NCBI GenBank assembly: GCA_018398765.1
Contig: JAHBMJ010005723.1
Coordinates: 64,001-126,062 of the forward strand
Direction: 5' to 3'
Length of the DNA stretch: 62,062 bases
DNA from: Chromera velia
Lineage: Eukaryota > Sar > Chromeraceae
The notes below the pieces were generated by a model. It saw only the letters and a list, made by a program, of their open reading frames with translations. It ran no database searches and had not been told where the DNA came from. Of this stretch, positions 1-12,630 are shown piece by piece (position 1 is the stretch's first letter; each line of letters begins with the position of its first letter). Both the position numbers and the translations under genes were made by a program.

Positions 1-121
1 AATTGAAGAAAAGTACGCCGCTCCAGCATGCACACAGGTCACCCAAGCTAGTATGGCGCGAGGCTTTTTAGGCGGGAAAATGAAAGACACACTGACGCAC
101 GCAAGGACGCATCAAAAATTC

Positions 122-417
122 CTACAAATGAAGGATGAACTCTTGCATTGCCTGGCTGACCGCGAAGGGCAGGAACACTGCGAGATCGAGCAGGTCCCCG
201 GTTGAGGGTCTTCCCCATGGAAGGGGGCAGAGCATCTTCAGAAGGGGGGCATGCAGGGGGAGGGGAAGAGTCAGAGCGTGTACATGCATGCACATTGAGC
301 TATCTTTTCAACATACATCTACCTGTACCATGCATGAAGGTACACATAAAGTTCTAATGCAGTAGCAGGGAGAGGTTTCTGCACTCCAAGAAGAGAAAGG
401 TTAAATTCAGGAAAACA

Positions 418-448
<31 letters not shown>

Positions 449-3400
449 GACTGATCAGAGAAAGTGGATAGGAGGGGAAAATGCGGACCACATTGGATAG
501 AAGAGAGGAAAGAATTACCCCACAGGCACTTTTCTCAGAAAAAAGAGAGAAAAGGATGTTGACAAGCTTCATGAAGTTCCCCATGGAATTGCAGAAAAAC
601 TCAAAGAAAGAAAGATGCATCCATCCAGACTGACTCACCGAGGCCACAGCCTCGACGAGTCGACCGTCAGAGTAGGGGCATCCTCTGTCGACTATGATCT
701 CTTTCAATAGTGCTGCAAAAGAGAATTAAATAGAGACACCAAAAAAGGATCCAGGACAAAGAAGGAGAGAGGGTGCGCCAGCGTCGAACACAGTGATCTC
801 TATATCGACAGACAGACACGTCTTTTGGATACTTCATTTCAGGATGACGGAACAATGCTGCAGAGTGAAAAGAGGTGAGGGACCACACCGACAGAGGCAC
901 TGCAAAGGCAAAATGAAAAAAGAGACTGACGGAGAATTTCCTCCGGCGCCGAGTCCAACAGCTTTCTCTGCAGGCACGGGGGGGGGGATCTTTTGATTGG
1001 TGGATTAGAGAGGGTCTGTGTGCTGTATGCAGCTGGGTAGGAGCAAGTACTCTTTTGCGGCAGTCAGTGACAGTGAGTGGCTGTGTCGTCCCACGGTTTT
1101 CAAGATCAATTGTTAAATACTGGAAACCGTGAAGCAAGACCTTTTCAAGATCAATTGTTAAATACTGGAAACCGTGAAGCAAGACCTTTTCAAGATCAAT
1201 TGTTGAATACTGGAAACCGTGAAGCAAGACCTTTTCAAGATCAATTGTTGAATACTGGAAACCGTGAAGCAAGACCTTTTCAAGATCAATTGTTAAATAC
1301 TGGAAACCGTGAAGCAAGACCAAAGAACTTGAACAGATTTCGAAAGTTCCGTCAATGGTCTGGATGAAGTGAAACGACACCGAGCGATAACAATCGGATA
1401 GGAAGAGAGAGGAGACAGAGGAGAGAAGGAAACAGTCTGCAAACATACATGCCTTGCTGGCTGGCTTGCCGAGAGAGAACAAAAGAAAGGCCTGCATGGT
1501 GGCCATAGGGGTGCAAAGCTCCGTCGTTTTCTATTCCGAAGGAGAAGGGCCCGCCATCCGTTATTGCACCAATAAGGATCCTTATCACACATGCAGACTC
1601 AGTGCAGAGAAGGGAAGACACGCACAGACCGACCGACCGACCGACCGTGTCGGGGAGCACATTTTCCAGAGGGCACAGAGTCAGGATCTCTACGAGCAGA
1701 AGCCCGAGAGCAAAGACGTCGTCAGCAGGGCTGTGACAGACTCCGGTTGGGTATCTGTCGGACAAATCGATCATGCAGAGAGACGATGCATGCATACATT
1801 TTCACATATGCAAACTGCACATGCGGACACACACACACACACACCTCTATCTCTCTATCACTGCGCAGAGATATTAATAGCTAGACGAACTAACCTCTGC
1901 CGATCGACTCTCTCCCACGGTCCTGCCATCTCTGCCAGTTTGACTTGTCGAGACGCCTCTCCTCCAGCAAGAAGGACGTTCCTCCCTCGGACCGCCCCGT
2001 GGAGAAAACCTTCGATCATCAATTTCACATTGGAACGCGAAGGAGACAAGTCCAAGAGCAAGCGAAGGCATTTCAGGTACGAAGTCTACACCAAACGACG
2101 CAAAGAAAAAACATAAGCAGCTTGGGAGGAAGGGAGGGAGAGATCGATGATTTAAGGAGAAAACTCTGCTGTCTTTGATTTTGCGGGGTGATTTTCATGA
2201 TTTTGAAAAGACTCCCACTCACTCACTCACTCACTCACTCATTCACTCACTCACTCACTCACTCACTCACTCAGTGACTCACTCACTCACTCACTCACTC
2301 ACTCACTCAGTGACTCACTCACTTACTCATTCACTGATTCACACACTGCCTTGCACAAAGGCAATATTGTTTCACTGACAGACCTTTTTCATGTATTTCA
2401 TTCAGAGCAAGGAGGAGGCTGGCTGCAATTTCCTGGAACTTTTTTTCTGGAAGGAATACCGGCTGCTCGACCTCATCAAACACGGGCTCTGGACCCCCGC
2501 GTCTCCTCCACCCAATCTCCTTATCGAGGGTCACGTCGAGTGCCTCCTCTATGGAGCAAAGCAATGCAATACAACAAGGAAGTACGCAGGGAGGAAGTAC
2601 CAGTATATGCACCTGTTCATATATGTACTTATATATGTGTCTGGCTGCCTGTACAGACTTTTCTCGCTTATGTAGATCTTTTTCTGCTTGGAAAATTCTC
2701 TAATACCTGTTCAGTAGCGAGAAAGTCTCTGTGCGTGCATGTGTTTGTATTTATATGTGTGTGCATGCATCTATGTGCCTATGTGTACACCTGTTTGTGC
2801 GAAAGCAGACAGAGAAGCAGATAATGAAATGGATGAAGCGTTTTGCATGCTGACCTGCCACAATCTGACTTTCAGTCGGCCTGGCTGACTGCCTATTGTT
2901 TTTGACTATCTGTCTGAGAAAGAAAGAACAGAGAAGGGACCTGCCGAGCTCTTGGGTGTCTGTCGGTCGGTCTGTGTGACTGTGTCTTTGTCTATGTCCC
3001 TCTGTGTCAATCTGTGTCATCAATTTGTACGAATGCGGAGAACGGGACGGAGTGACTGACCGACTATGCACACCCGCAGTCCCTCTTCAGGAAGGAGTGC
3101 GTCAGGGTCCTTAACCTGTCTTTCTTTTTCCAGCTCTGTCTCCACAAAGGAGAGAGAAGGGAATACGTGCAGATTCAGGCGGGACTGTACTGAAGTCTGC
3201 CTGGTGCCGTAGTGGAGGAGCACGTTCTTGGCCTGCTCCATTCCTTGAACCTGCATGCATACAAGAAGAACAGCACAGGGAGTGAGTGAATCGTGCTGTC
3301 GCTGTTCGTCTGCCTTCTTGTCTTCTTTGCCATGGACGGGCACTCCGAATGCGAGCACTTCTTGAGTCTTCCCCTCGCTCAGCGCTCATTTCCGTTCTTT

Positions 3401-4041
3401 TTGCATACACGCACTGAGTCGCACTCATCTCCAGCTTCGTAAACGGAGAACGAGAGCAAACGCACAAGAGTGCGTGTGTATTAGATACAGGTACACCAAT
3501 GCACAGAGAGAGAGAGAGAGACAGAGAGAAAGAGATATTTCATCTACCTGAATTCTCTTCATCACAAACAAAGAGGGGTCCTCTGAGGGAGCCTGTTCGA
3601 GTCCACTTGCGCCGTCCCTGAACGTCAATGCCGCGGGATGGCGGAACTCAGGGTCAGCCCCGTCCACACAAAGCCCGGCAGCCTCCGCCCCTCCCTCCCT
3701 CGCCACCACTGCTACCTCTATGGGTCGGGGCACTGTGCGATCCCTCACTAGAAGGACATCCTGCAGCCGTGCGTGCGCGCGTGCAAATTTGGCCATATTC
3801 ATATCAACATCAATTCACAGAATCTGGACGCATTCTTTCATACACACAGAAGAACGCCAGAGTGAGAACAAAATACTTCAGCAGCGAGAGCTGCATGAGA
3901 GCACCAAAAGGCGACCTTCCTTTCATCTGTTGACAGCAATGAGTGTACAGAAAACAAAATGCCCCCTTCGTCAACGAGAGAACTGTCTGAGTTGGCCCGA
4001 CTAGAGTCTCTGACTTCCTAAAAACGCTCGAAAAGCATTCG

Positions 4042-4081
<40 letters not shown>

Positions 4082-5746
4082 ACCCATGCACACACCCATG
4101 CACTAACCCCCATGTTGCCCCCTTGAGGGTCCCGACTGCCCATCCACCGAACGACCTCGAAACGCTTCATCGAGCTCTGCCGTCCTGCTGCAAGCTGCAT
4201 GCAGCGAAGCCAGAGCCGAACAGGTGAAAGGAGAAGCGCATGAGAAACTGGGCCGACAGCAGCGTGTTTGAGTCCCTTCGCTTCACGTGTCCGAATACAT
4301 GAATGCAGGGATCTGTTCAAACACTTGAGCAAAAGCATAAAGAAGGGAACGAGAAGTAAAATCAATAGGAGCGCACTCCTGCAGCCACAGAAGAGAAACA
4401 GCAAGGCAAATGGACGCTACCTCCCCCCCACCTGGGCATCAAAATTTCGCGGGTCGCAGGCAAAAGCAGTGGCCGCTTGAAGATCTCTCAGAGCGAACGC
4501 GTCCACGTGAAGAGTGAGCGCGAGCTGGAGCGGGGGGGCGTCAGTTCCTGCACGCAGGCAGACAAAAAGAAAGAAAGGCGGACCGGGAATTAATCAGGCA
4601 GATGGGCGGGCGGGCGGGCGTCTGGGTAGATTTACACAAAACAAGAAAGCGGATAACTAACAACAAGCAGGAGCAATGCATCTTCAGAAATCCGCAATAC
4701 ATGGAATATGACACAGGCTGGGAACTCAGACGACCAAACCTCTCTGTCTACTCAACGAGGCGCATGGATTCACGCGGCCCACATTTGAAGGCCACTGACT
4801 GCCATGGAATGAAACCAACCGGCAGGGATGTGCAGGTCCCCTGTGAGTGCACACAGAATGGGTATTTCTGAAGCGCGGTCGTGTAGCCAGAAGAATTGGT
4901 GTTGTCCCCTCATGAGACTCTCGCCGCTTGTTGTGCTCTCATTCATCCCCCCATCCGCAGGCCACAGGAAGGTCTTCCCGGTCTGAATCGACAATTTTGG
5001 GGCCGTGTCTCTCCCGCTCTGATCGTCTTTAAAGGCCTTTGCGAGCAGAGCCTTCGATCTCTCGTCCCGTAGAAGAACTGTCCTCACTGTCACGGGTAGA
5101 CGGCTGACCAGATCCCCTTCCTCATCCCCCTCAGAGTCAGAGAAGGGCTGGAGAAAGTGGAGCTCCTCTCGCAGCCGCAGCTTCAGTCTGTCAAGAGATG
5201 GACGGTGAGTGACTGCCGAGATGGTCAGGCTAGAAACCCCCAAATTCTTTCGGGAAGAACGACCATCTTCGGCGGGAAGCACGACACCTGCAAAAGAGTG
5301 GAGAAGAAAGCGAAACGCATTTCGGCCTCGCACCTCTCAGATCACACCAGTACATGAATGCATGGTACATGGTTGCATTCATGCATGCACCGATCACGAT
5401 ATGGACAAGTGGATGCATGGTGGTTAGCCACTCGGCTCAGTATCCCGGCATTGTAATTATCTTTTTCTGTGCTCAGCAGTACAGCATAGGGACTCTATGA
5501 GTGGCACGAACTGTTCGAGAGGCTTGGCGCAGGCATTTTTACGTCGTCTGTCTGACCTTTCGAGATGTCCAGTGAGAAGCGCACATCGGTCGGAAGCGAG
5601 AAATCCTTGAAAGCCTCCGACAAGACATCTTTTGACCGAGGGCACTCGACGTTGACGTACAAGTTTAAGGCTCTGTTTCGTTCGAGCCTGTCCACATCCA
5701 AGTCACTTAAGGTCTCGGAGGTCCACACGACTGAGTGTTGAGGGAC
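122..5746 (-). CDS. Pseudokinase (degenerate protein-kinase fold), multi-exon, 5' end not resolved
   Basis: Exons, 5' to 3': 5746-5557, 5287-4820, 4547-4432, 3760-3548, 3250-3116, 2546-2384, 2009-1895, 1730-1646, 967-931, 712-639, 235-122. All phases match and give 569 codons plus a stop. Residues about 1-330 match no family I know. The kinase fold follows: a beta3-like VMKRIQ near residue 325, an alphaE segment ending NEIHEKG, then HGAVRGRN (432-439) where HRDLKPEN is expected, and VKLAEMAG where the DFG stretch is expected. DVFALG (subdomain IX) and GRPSTGDLL (subdomain XI) are normal. The catalytic Asp is Ala and the metal-binding Asp is Glu, and no glycine-rich loop is visible, so phosphotransfer is unlikely and a scaffold role is inferred. 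Several acceptors end in plain AG rather than CAG. The true first exon lies upstream; an open minus-strand frame at about 6,010-6,400 is a candidate that I could not join in phase. Confidence 0.72.
1097..1320. repeat. 45-bp minisatellite, five copies
   Basis: Five near-identical units start at 1097 (44 nt), 1141, 1186, 1231 and 1276. They differ at about one base (taaata versus tgaata). The array lies in an intron of the pseudokinase gene. Because 45 is a multiple of three, both strands stay open across it, which creates spurious reading frames. Confidence 0.95.
2213..2345. repeat. (ACTC)n tetranucleotide repeat
   Basis: About 130 bp of CACT units interrupted by a few GTGA and ATTC variants, in a pseudokinase intron (2010-2383). 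Confidence 0.9.
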
Positions 5747-6016
5747 CTGCATGGTGGTTCGCTGTCTGTGCGTCTCTTCTCTTTCTCTTTTTTGGCGGAA
5801 CTTCGCTCCAAATCTTCTACAGCGCGATGGCTGTGTTCCTGATTCATGTATGAACCTCACAAGCTGGCCCTTTGTATAGAGACCCACCCAGTCTACCATA
5901 CAAGCAGCGGCAATTGCAATGGATGTCTGAATCACGCATGCTTTAATTCTCAATTGTGCGTCCATTCTTCCTCCTTCCCATGCAGAAACATGCAGAAACC
6001 CGGCCTCGCGCCGCCC

Positions 6017-6098
6017 TCGCGCCATATATGCATGCATGCACGGCGCCGCGCATCCGCGGCGCGGCCCCGGCCCGGCCGAGGGACCGACCCGCGTTCAA
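6017..6098. repeat. GC-rich, CpG-dense palindromic block next to atgcatgca
   Basis: About 80 bp of almost pure G+C (ggcgccgcgcat, cggcccggcc) directly follows atgcatgcatgca and ends in gcgttcaagatcc, which resembles a polymerase III B box. A related block in the opposite orientation lies near 51,003-51,095. It may be a SINE-like repeat. It falls inside an open minus-strand frame that could be part of the pseudokinase 5' region. Confidence 0.5.
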
Positions 6099-6433
6099 GA
6101 TCCATTCAGCGTCCTCCGGTCCTGTTGGGGTAGGGATACAGAGATGATGCAGAGACTGCTGCCACGACTGCTTCCATTTGTCTTCTTGTCCTCTCAAAAT
6201 GCGGTCAGACTGGCGTGCACTGCCTCTCTCTGGCGGATCTCGTTGATTCCGAAAGTCTCTCTGAATCAACCTCTTCGTAGCCTGCTCTCGCTTCTTCTGT
6301 CTCTCCCTCAGCTGCTTGTCCGTCTGCCCATCTTTCCTTCTTTCTTTCCTTCTGTCTTTAAGCGTTCTCATTCTACCCAACTCATTCGTTTTCTGTGTCC
6401 CGACCGTGCTTGGAAACGTCAGAGGCTGCACGG

Positions 6434-8341
6434 ATGAGTCGGAGACGAACAATGCCGACAGACAGAGACCCGATGCGATGCGGCGCCTTGACTGCCACAC
6501 GGCTGTTCTATCTGCTCCTTATTGCTGCCCGGAGCTCGTTGCGCTGTCTTGCATTTTCCGTGCCTCCTCCACTTTGGAGTGCCAGGCCAAGTCATCCACC
6601 GTCTCCGTCTCTGTCTGCCGTCTCTCCTCAAGAGGAGACGGCAACGGCATTGGCATTGCAGTCTGAGAGTCGAAGAGACCGGGTCACAAGGGCAGTCGGT
6701 CACTCAGCTGCTGCTGCTGCTGCCTCGTCTCTTCAGCTCCTCTCTGGAACAGCAGGTCGGCGTGCGTGTCATGGAAAAGTGTTCGCCCCCTGGTCAAGCT
6801 TCTTCACTCGCCTTTCGTTTCTGAGCCAGCTGGTTGAACTTCGTACCTCATGTAAATCCGCCAGTCCATTCTCCACGCAGCCAGGACCCCAAATACGGAA
6901 GAGGGTTGGAGTTTGATTGATAGTGTGGAAGCAAAAATCCCTGTCTTGTCTTGTCTTGTCTTGAAAAAAGCTGTGCGTGCAGGAACCTCTGGATCCCCCC
7001 GGCTGTTCCTTCCCCCCCAAGCAGCGGCCGAGAGCCAAAGCCGAGCTCCCTCCCTGGATGGCTACAAAGCATTCAGACTACTGCAGCCACAGGTGAGTCC
7101 TTCCTGGTTGCGGGGACCTCGAGTACATTTCTGCTAGATACAAACAAGCAAGCGTGAATGTTCGTGTACATGCATGCCAATACGAAAATCAGATAGATGT
7201 CTTGATTGCTCTCCCTTAATTCGCATGAATGACCCGACCTGCATGCCTTCAATCCCCTCCCCTACCCTCCCAGCGTAGTGGAAAGGAAAGAGCTAGTGTC
7301 CCTACATGGACTTGACCAACAAAGAACAAGATCAGAAAGTGCCACTGAGGGGAATGATGTGTTGGCTCATCGTGTGAAGCGCGCGCTTTTATTGACGACA
7401 AGATTCATGCTGGATCATTGTGTCTTTCGATGCATGCCTGGCTGGATGGCTGCAGGGGGATGGAGAGAGCCCCTCACTGAGGGCACTGGACACGTCGGAG
7501 CTTGAGAGCTTCATCAAGGTGCTTGTGTGGGTAGGGGCGCCAGTGGCTGTCTCGTAAATGGGGATGTGTGTGTGCTTGCTGATTTCATGAAGTTGATCTC
7601 CCATTGTATGGTCAATGCAGCTGCCATCTGAGACGTAAATGTCACCTCCTGCTTCTCAGCGAACACCGCTCTTTCTCTTTTTTTTTTGCATGCTTGCTTG
7701 CTTGGGTTGTGTGTTTGTTTGGTTGAGCATCCCTGTGGTGTGGGGACACGTAGTTGTTTCTCCTTTCTTTTACTTACTTACGGGTCCCCTCTCTGCCTCT
7801 CTCCATTTCTGCTCGAGACCGAAAACGCCATAACCAGCGTAGGTCGGTCTCTGATTATTCTCATCACCGTGTATCGTTCCTTTTCACAAACGGCTCTTGA
7901 AATTTGGAACAGGCCCCCCTGAGGGTTCATTCCGTTCCTTGTCCCTTCACCTCCATTCGAAACGTCTTCACATCGTCTCCCCCATCCCACCCCCCGCCCT
8001 TTCGTGTTCTTCCCTTCATTCCAGGCGGCTGCACAGCCAAATTCAATGGTTTTCCTTGGAGAGCACCACAACAGAAAAGAAGACCACGAACTGCAGGTGA
8101 GTGGAAATGAGGGGAAGAGAGAGGAGGGAAGGCCCTGAAGGGAAGGGAAGAGAGAGGAGGGAAGGCTCTGAAGGGAAGGGAAGAGAGAGGAGGGGAGGCC
8201 TTGAAGGGAAGGGAAGAGAAACCGTCCCCCCTCCGTCCTTCTGGCGAGACAGCCTGACTCAAACACTTTCACAAACTTTCTCTGGTGACGGAATGTTCGG
8301 CATTTGATCAGATGTACATTTCTCTCATTTAGGTAGGTAGG

Positions 8342-8389
<48 letters not shown>

Positions 8390-11332
8390 TCCCTCTACAT
8401 GCCTGAGTCACCGCGCGCCTGTCTGTCTGTCGCTTGCTTTCTCTCTGCAGGCCCAGCTTGTCGACCTTCTTGCCATGGAAGCGAAAAGCAAGGGACTGCC
8501 TTTTGCTGTCGGCTTCGAGCAGGTGTGTGTCAGGGAAGAGTGGCAATCAATCAATATGTGCATGCATTTTTTTTTTTTTCTGTATGAAAGTAAATGCAGG
8601 CTTCGAGCAGGTGTGTGTCAGGGAAGAGTGGCAATCAATATGTGAGTGTGCGTACGTTCTCCTCTTCGTGTCAATTCTCTTTCTCTGTCCCTGTCTCCCT
8701 GTGGGCGTATAAGTTTGTGTATGGATCTACAGAAGTTTGCGCATGTCTGTGTGCCTGCACGACTGCAGGTGGAGACTCCATTTCAAAAGGTGTTGGATCA
8801 GTTTGGTGTCGGGAAACTGTCGCTGGAGGGTTTGGAGGACAAGACGGAGTGGAAAGTGGGTGAGGCAGCTAGCCAGGCCTTCTGTTCCTCCTAGCGGACT
8901 GCTCTGCTCCCTCTGCATTGTGTATGTAGGTCCCTTTTCTGTGATTTGTTTAGGCGTAAGGGGAGGGACTGTGCGTGACGTTGCCGTCAGTCAGTGATGG
9001 AGAGGAGAAAAAGAGGGTGGGAGATGCCTTCCTGATGCGTTCTTTGATTGCGCTTTTGCTTTTGCGTCTCGAAAAACCCCCGCGGGGTCTTGGCCGGCAG
9101 TCCCTCTCTTCCGGGCTTCGGCTCTCGAATGGCATTTCTGTGGGTGTCAGAACGAGAGGCAGGGCCTTCGACTCTGTACACGTCCTTCTCCCGGCATGTA
9201 CTGAGTCTTTGCTTCTCTTGGGAGGAGAGTGAATGTCTTTATGATTTCACCTGACTGCGTGCAGGTGAGGTGGCAGTGGCCTTTCGAGCTGTACACTCCC
9301 ATCTTCGATCGGCTGCGGGGGCGGCGCATTCCTTTGTTGGCGCTGAATCCCTCCGATGCAGACACTGAAACCGTGATGGTCAGAGGGTTTCCGGGTCTGA
9401 GTCAAGCGAAGCTGCGGGAGCTTATGCCCGACTCGAAGGGTTTTGCAGAACAGGCGAAGCAACCGGGATTTAGGGTCGGCACGTGGGTGGGAGGGTGAGG
9501 AGGTGCGCATGTGGGGTCGTTGCAAGCGAGGGGTGTCATTGTTGTTATTCATGCGTGCGTCAAGAAAAAGACGGGAAGGGCGGATTCTTTTGGAGTCGGC
9601 TCTGTTTCTGGTTTGGTGGGGACGACTGGATGGGTTTTCATGCGGTCATTTCTCCGTCCCTTTTTGCATTCACATACACATCAGGAATGATACATACTTG
9701 CATCCGTGCATGCATGCATGCGAGAGCACATGCAATGAAAAGGGAACGTGGGCATATACTCATACTTGGAGTGTTGTCGCTTGTAGGAGCGGGATGCTTG
9801 CACTGCGATGATGATGAATGCAGCCGTGGACTTGTGACAGTGTTTGTGATTAGGTGCACGGAAGGAGAGAGATGTGGAGCGGCAAGAGATGGTTCTGCGC
9901 GTTCGTTGCGAAGGTTTTCTTGCCTTGCCTCGTCCGTTTTGATTTGTTGTTTCTGTTTTGCCTTCCCATGTGCACACGGTCAGCGAGGCATGTTTCTATT
10001 AATTCCCTTCATTCAAGCGGCATGCAGCGAACTTCTCGTTGATTTCATTTGCTTTCCTGTTCTGTCACTCAGCAATACACTACAGAGGTCATCCTCAGCA
10101 GCTACGGAGCCCACGTCCAGATGGGAGTTTTGGGGGACTCTCCGGACCCGAAAAACTTTTTCGCAGCACGAGTGCTCAGAGACGAGGCGATGGCAGCAAG
10201 GGTCCGTCCGTTTGATTCCCTTTAAAGGGACGGATAACTGACTGCTGAATTATGATTCCCAGGATCTGGACGATCGAAGCAAGGGTTCAACCCGGTGTCC
10301 GAAAGATCTCTCGTGCATGCAAACGGGTAGTGGAGCATCCTCCAAAAGATGATCTCACTCTCTCTTTCTCTCTCTCTCACACACACGCCCGCTCGCGCAC
10401 AAATACTCTCTCTCTCTCTCTCTCACTCACACATACACACACGCGCACACACACACACACACACACACCCATACACATATTTCATGTATGCGCGCATGTC
10501 TGTACGTGATCGATGTCGATTGGCGTCCGTTTGGGTTTTTTGACCCTCGGTGGTCCAGTTCGTCTGCAGGCATCGCTGAATTCAACGCATGCCTTCTTTT
10601 CATCCTCAGTGTGTTTTGTTCTTGTTCTTGCTGTGATTGGTTGGTGCAGGGGGTCGAGTTTGTGAAGAGCAACCCCGGGGGGGTGGTGGCGATGTTGATG
10701 GGGGGGGATCACGTGAAATTCCGGTTTGGAAGCTCGGTGGGTGCGTCGGCTTTCCGTTGTCTTGAGTGGAGGTGTGTGCGTGTGTGTGTGTGTGCGCGCG
10801 CGCGCGTGCGATTCTGTGTGGCGGAGGAGGACTTTCGGGCCAGTGTGTGTGCGTGCATTCACGAAGGCAGGAGGGCAAAGAAGGGGAACTTGTGCGGTTT
10901 TTCGAATTGACATTAAGGTCTTTTTTATTCATTCGTTGACCTCTATCCCCCCCCTCTGTATGATTAGTGAGTTTGTTTTGTTTCTTCTCTGTCTTTCTGT
11001 TGGTGCAAGTGTTCATAGATGCTGTGCTGTGCTGTGGTTGTGATTGGGGGATGTTGGCGTCTCCGTCTCCGTCTCTGCTGATATATCCGACTGCAGGATC
11101 GGGCCCTTAGGATGGGCAGGGACGGGTTCGGTTTGAAGGATTTCCAGGTGGGCAGATCACAATGAACCAGTTCTATTGTTTTCAGCGGGCAGTGAACCTT
11201 AATTCCCTATGTACGCGTCTTAATTGAATGCAGCGATTTCCGGCCAAAGCAGCTGCCTCCTCTTTGAACCGACCTTCGCTCCCTCCCATTCCTTCATTTC
11301 TCTTTCTTTCTTTCTTTCTTTCTTTCTATCTT

Positions 11333-11386
<54 letters not shown>

Positions 11387-11497
11387 ATTTTTTCTTTTTT
11401 TCTTTCTGTCTTTCATTTTTTTTTTTTCTTTCTTTCTTTCTTTCTTTCTTTCTTTTCTTTCTTTCTTTTCTTTCTTTCTTTTCTTTGTATCTTTCTT

Positions 11498-11532
<35 letters not shown>

Positions 11533-11710
11533 CTTTTCTTTGTATCTTTCGTTCTTTCTTCCTTCCTTTCTTTCTTTCTTTCTTTCATTTTTTCTTTTTT
11601 TCTTTCTGTCTTTCATTTTTTTTTTTTTTCTTTCTTTCTTTCTTTTCTTTCTTTCTTTCTTTTCTTTCTTTCTTTCTTTCTTTCTTTTCTTTGTATCTTT
11701 CTTTTCTTTG

Positions 11711-11752
<42 letters not shown>

Positions 11753-11754
11753 TG

Positions 11755-11785
<31 letters not shown>

Positions 11786-11806
11786 GTATCTTTCTTTATT
11801 TATTTA

Positions 11807-11846
<40 letters not shown>

Positions 11847-12001
11847 CTCAATGCATTCACTTCCTTCCTTCCTCCCTCTTCTGACTCGCTGAGTGCAGGT
11901 GACCTCTGTGATGCTGAATCCGACGTCGGAGGACTCTGTCTCCTCGAGAAGAAGACAACTCAGGCTCTCTCTTGTCAGTCTGCGTCAGAGGTTTTTCTTG
12001 C

Positions 12002-12032
<31 letters not shown>

Positions 12033-12630
12033 TGTGTGTGTGTGTGTGTGTGTGTTCGTGTGGGTGTGGGTGTATGCGGGCGCGTGCATGCGTGCGTGCT
12101 TGCGCAGACCGAAGGAATGGCTGAGGCGCTCGCTTTTCAGTCTCCATCCCTTTGTTCCTTCCTAGTTCTGCCGTGTTCTCTTCTCTTCTCTTCTTTCTCC
12201 ATTCCCCTTTTGCCCTGTTCTGTCCATGAGGAAAAATTGAAGCCAGTGACCCGATGGGATGGCATCGGAAGTCAAGCGCTTCTCCCTGTTCTTTTTCTTC
12301 GTTTGTTCGCAGAGCGGATTCTCATCCCAGCCTGCAGGTGAAGGCTTGCTTGTCCTTTTGTCCCCCCTGGCAAATCTTTTTGCTTGAGAGTCCTGTCTGG
12401 TCACACATAATTCTGCACGTCAAGACTCTCGTACACCTCTATCTGTTGTCTGCATATGCATATACCCAGACGTGGATGCATGTATGAATAAATACATGCG
12501 CATGCAGACTGAGGAGTCCCCGTTCCTCCCGCTGGCGGATCTTCTGATTTTCAACTCAGACAAGGCTCCTCCCGGATTCTCAGTCTCTCCTCCCCCAGTG
12601 GAGACGCCCAAAGTTGGCGCTTCCTCTTGA
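6434..12630 (+). CDS. ChaN/DUF399 haem-binding-type protein with plastid bipartite and twin-arginine leader
   Basis: Exons: 6434-6755, 6983-7092, 8025-8096, 8451-8522, 8769-8855, 9265-9474, 10073-10201, 10650-10736, 11097-11147, 11899-11973, 12508-12630. They sum to 445 codons plus stop, and every intron after the first is phase 0. The N-terminus has a hydrophobic signal-like stretch (FYLLLIAARSS), a Ser/Pro-rich transit-like stretch, then RRDRVTRAVGHSAAAAAAS, a Tat-type leader. The domain shows VFLGEHHN (about residue 153), FAVGFEQ, a Trp-rich WQWPFELYTPIF segment, FFAARVLRDEAMA, MLMGGDHVKFRFG, and a C-terminal LADLLIFNSDKAPPGF. These follow the order in ChaN-like proteins (Tiki superfamily), which bind haem in bacteria. 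Thylakoid-lumen location is inferred. Start choice: first ATG in the open frame; ATG at 6473 also possible. An extra exon between 11973 and 12508 cannot be excluded. Confidence 0.88.
8511..8639 (+). repeat. Palindromic insert flanked by a 41-bp duplication over a splice donor
   Basis: The sequence 8511-8551 is repeated exactly at 8599-8639. It contains the last codons of a ChaN exon (GFEQ) and the donor GTGTGT. Between the copies lie 47 nt with gtgcatgcat at one end and gtatgaaagtaaatgca at the other, which are near-inverse complements around a T run. The upstream donor is used in my model. Confidence 0.93.
11292..11870. repeat. (TTTC)n tract, about 580 bp
   Basis: A long imperfect TTTC array with CTCT, TTTGTATC and T-run interruptions fills most of the intron between the ChaN exons ending at 11147 and starting at 11899. 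The Phe/Leu/Ser-rich open frames across it are artefacts. Confidence 0.95.

Noticed and set aside
1097-1320. CRISPR array
   Set aside because: Units are directly adjacent with no variable spacers, and the genome is eukaryotic.
1077-1506. Repeat protein with five 15-residue units on either strand
   Set aside because: A 45-bp minisatellite inside an intron; no start context, splice partners or family.
6419-6703. Arg-rich minus-strand frame as the first pseudokinase exon
   Set aside because: It is the antisense of the well-supported ChaN first exon.
11224-11892. Two overlapping long Phe/Leu/Ser reading frames
   Set aside because: They are translations of the (TTTC)n tract inside a ChaN intron.
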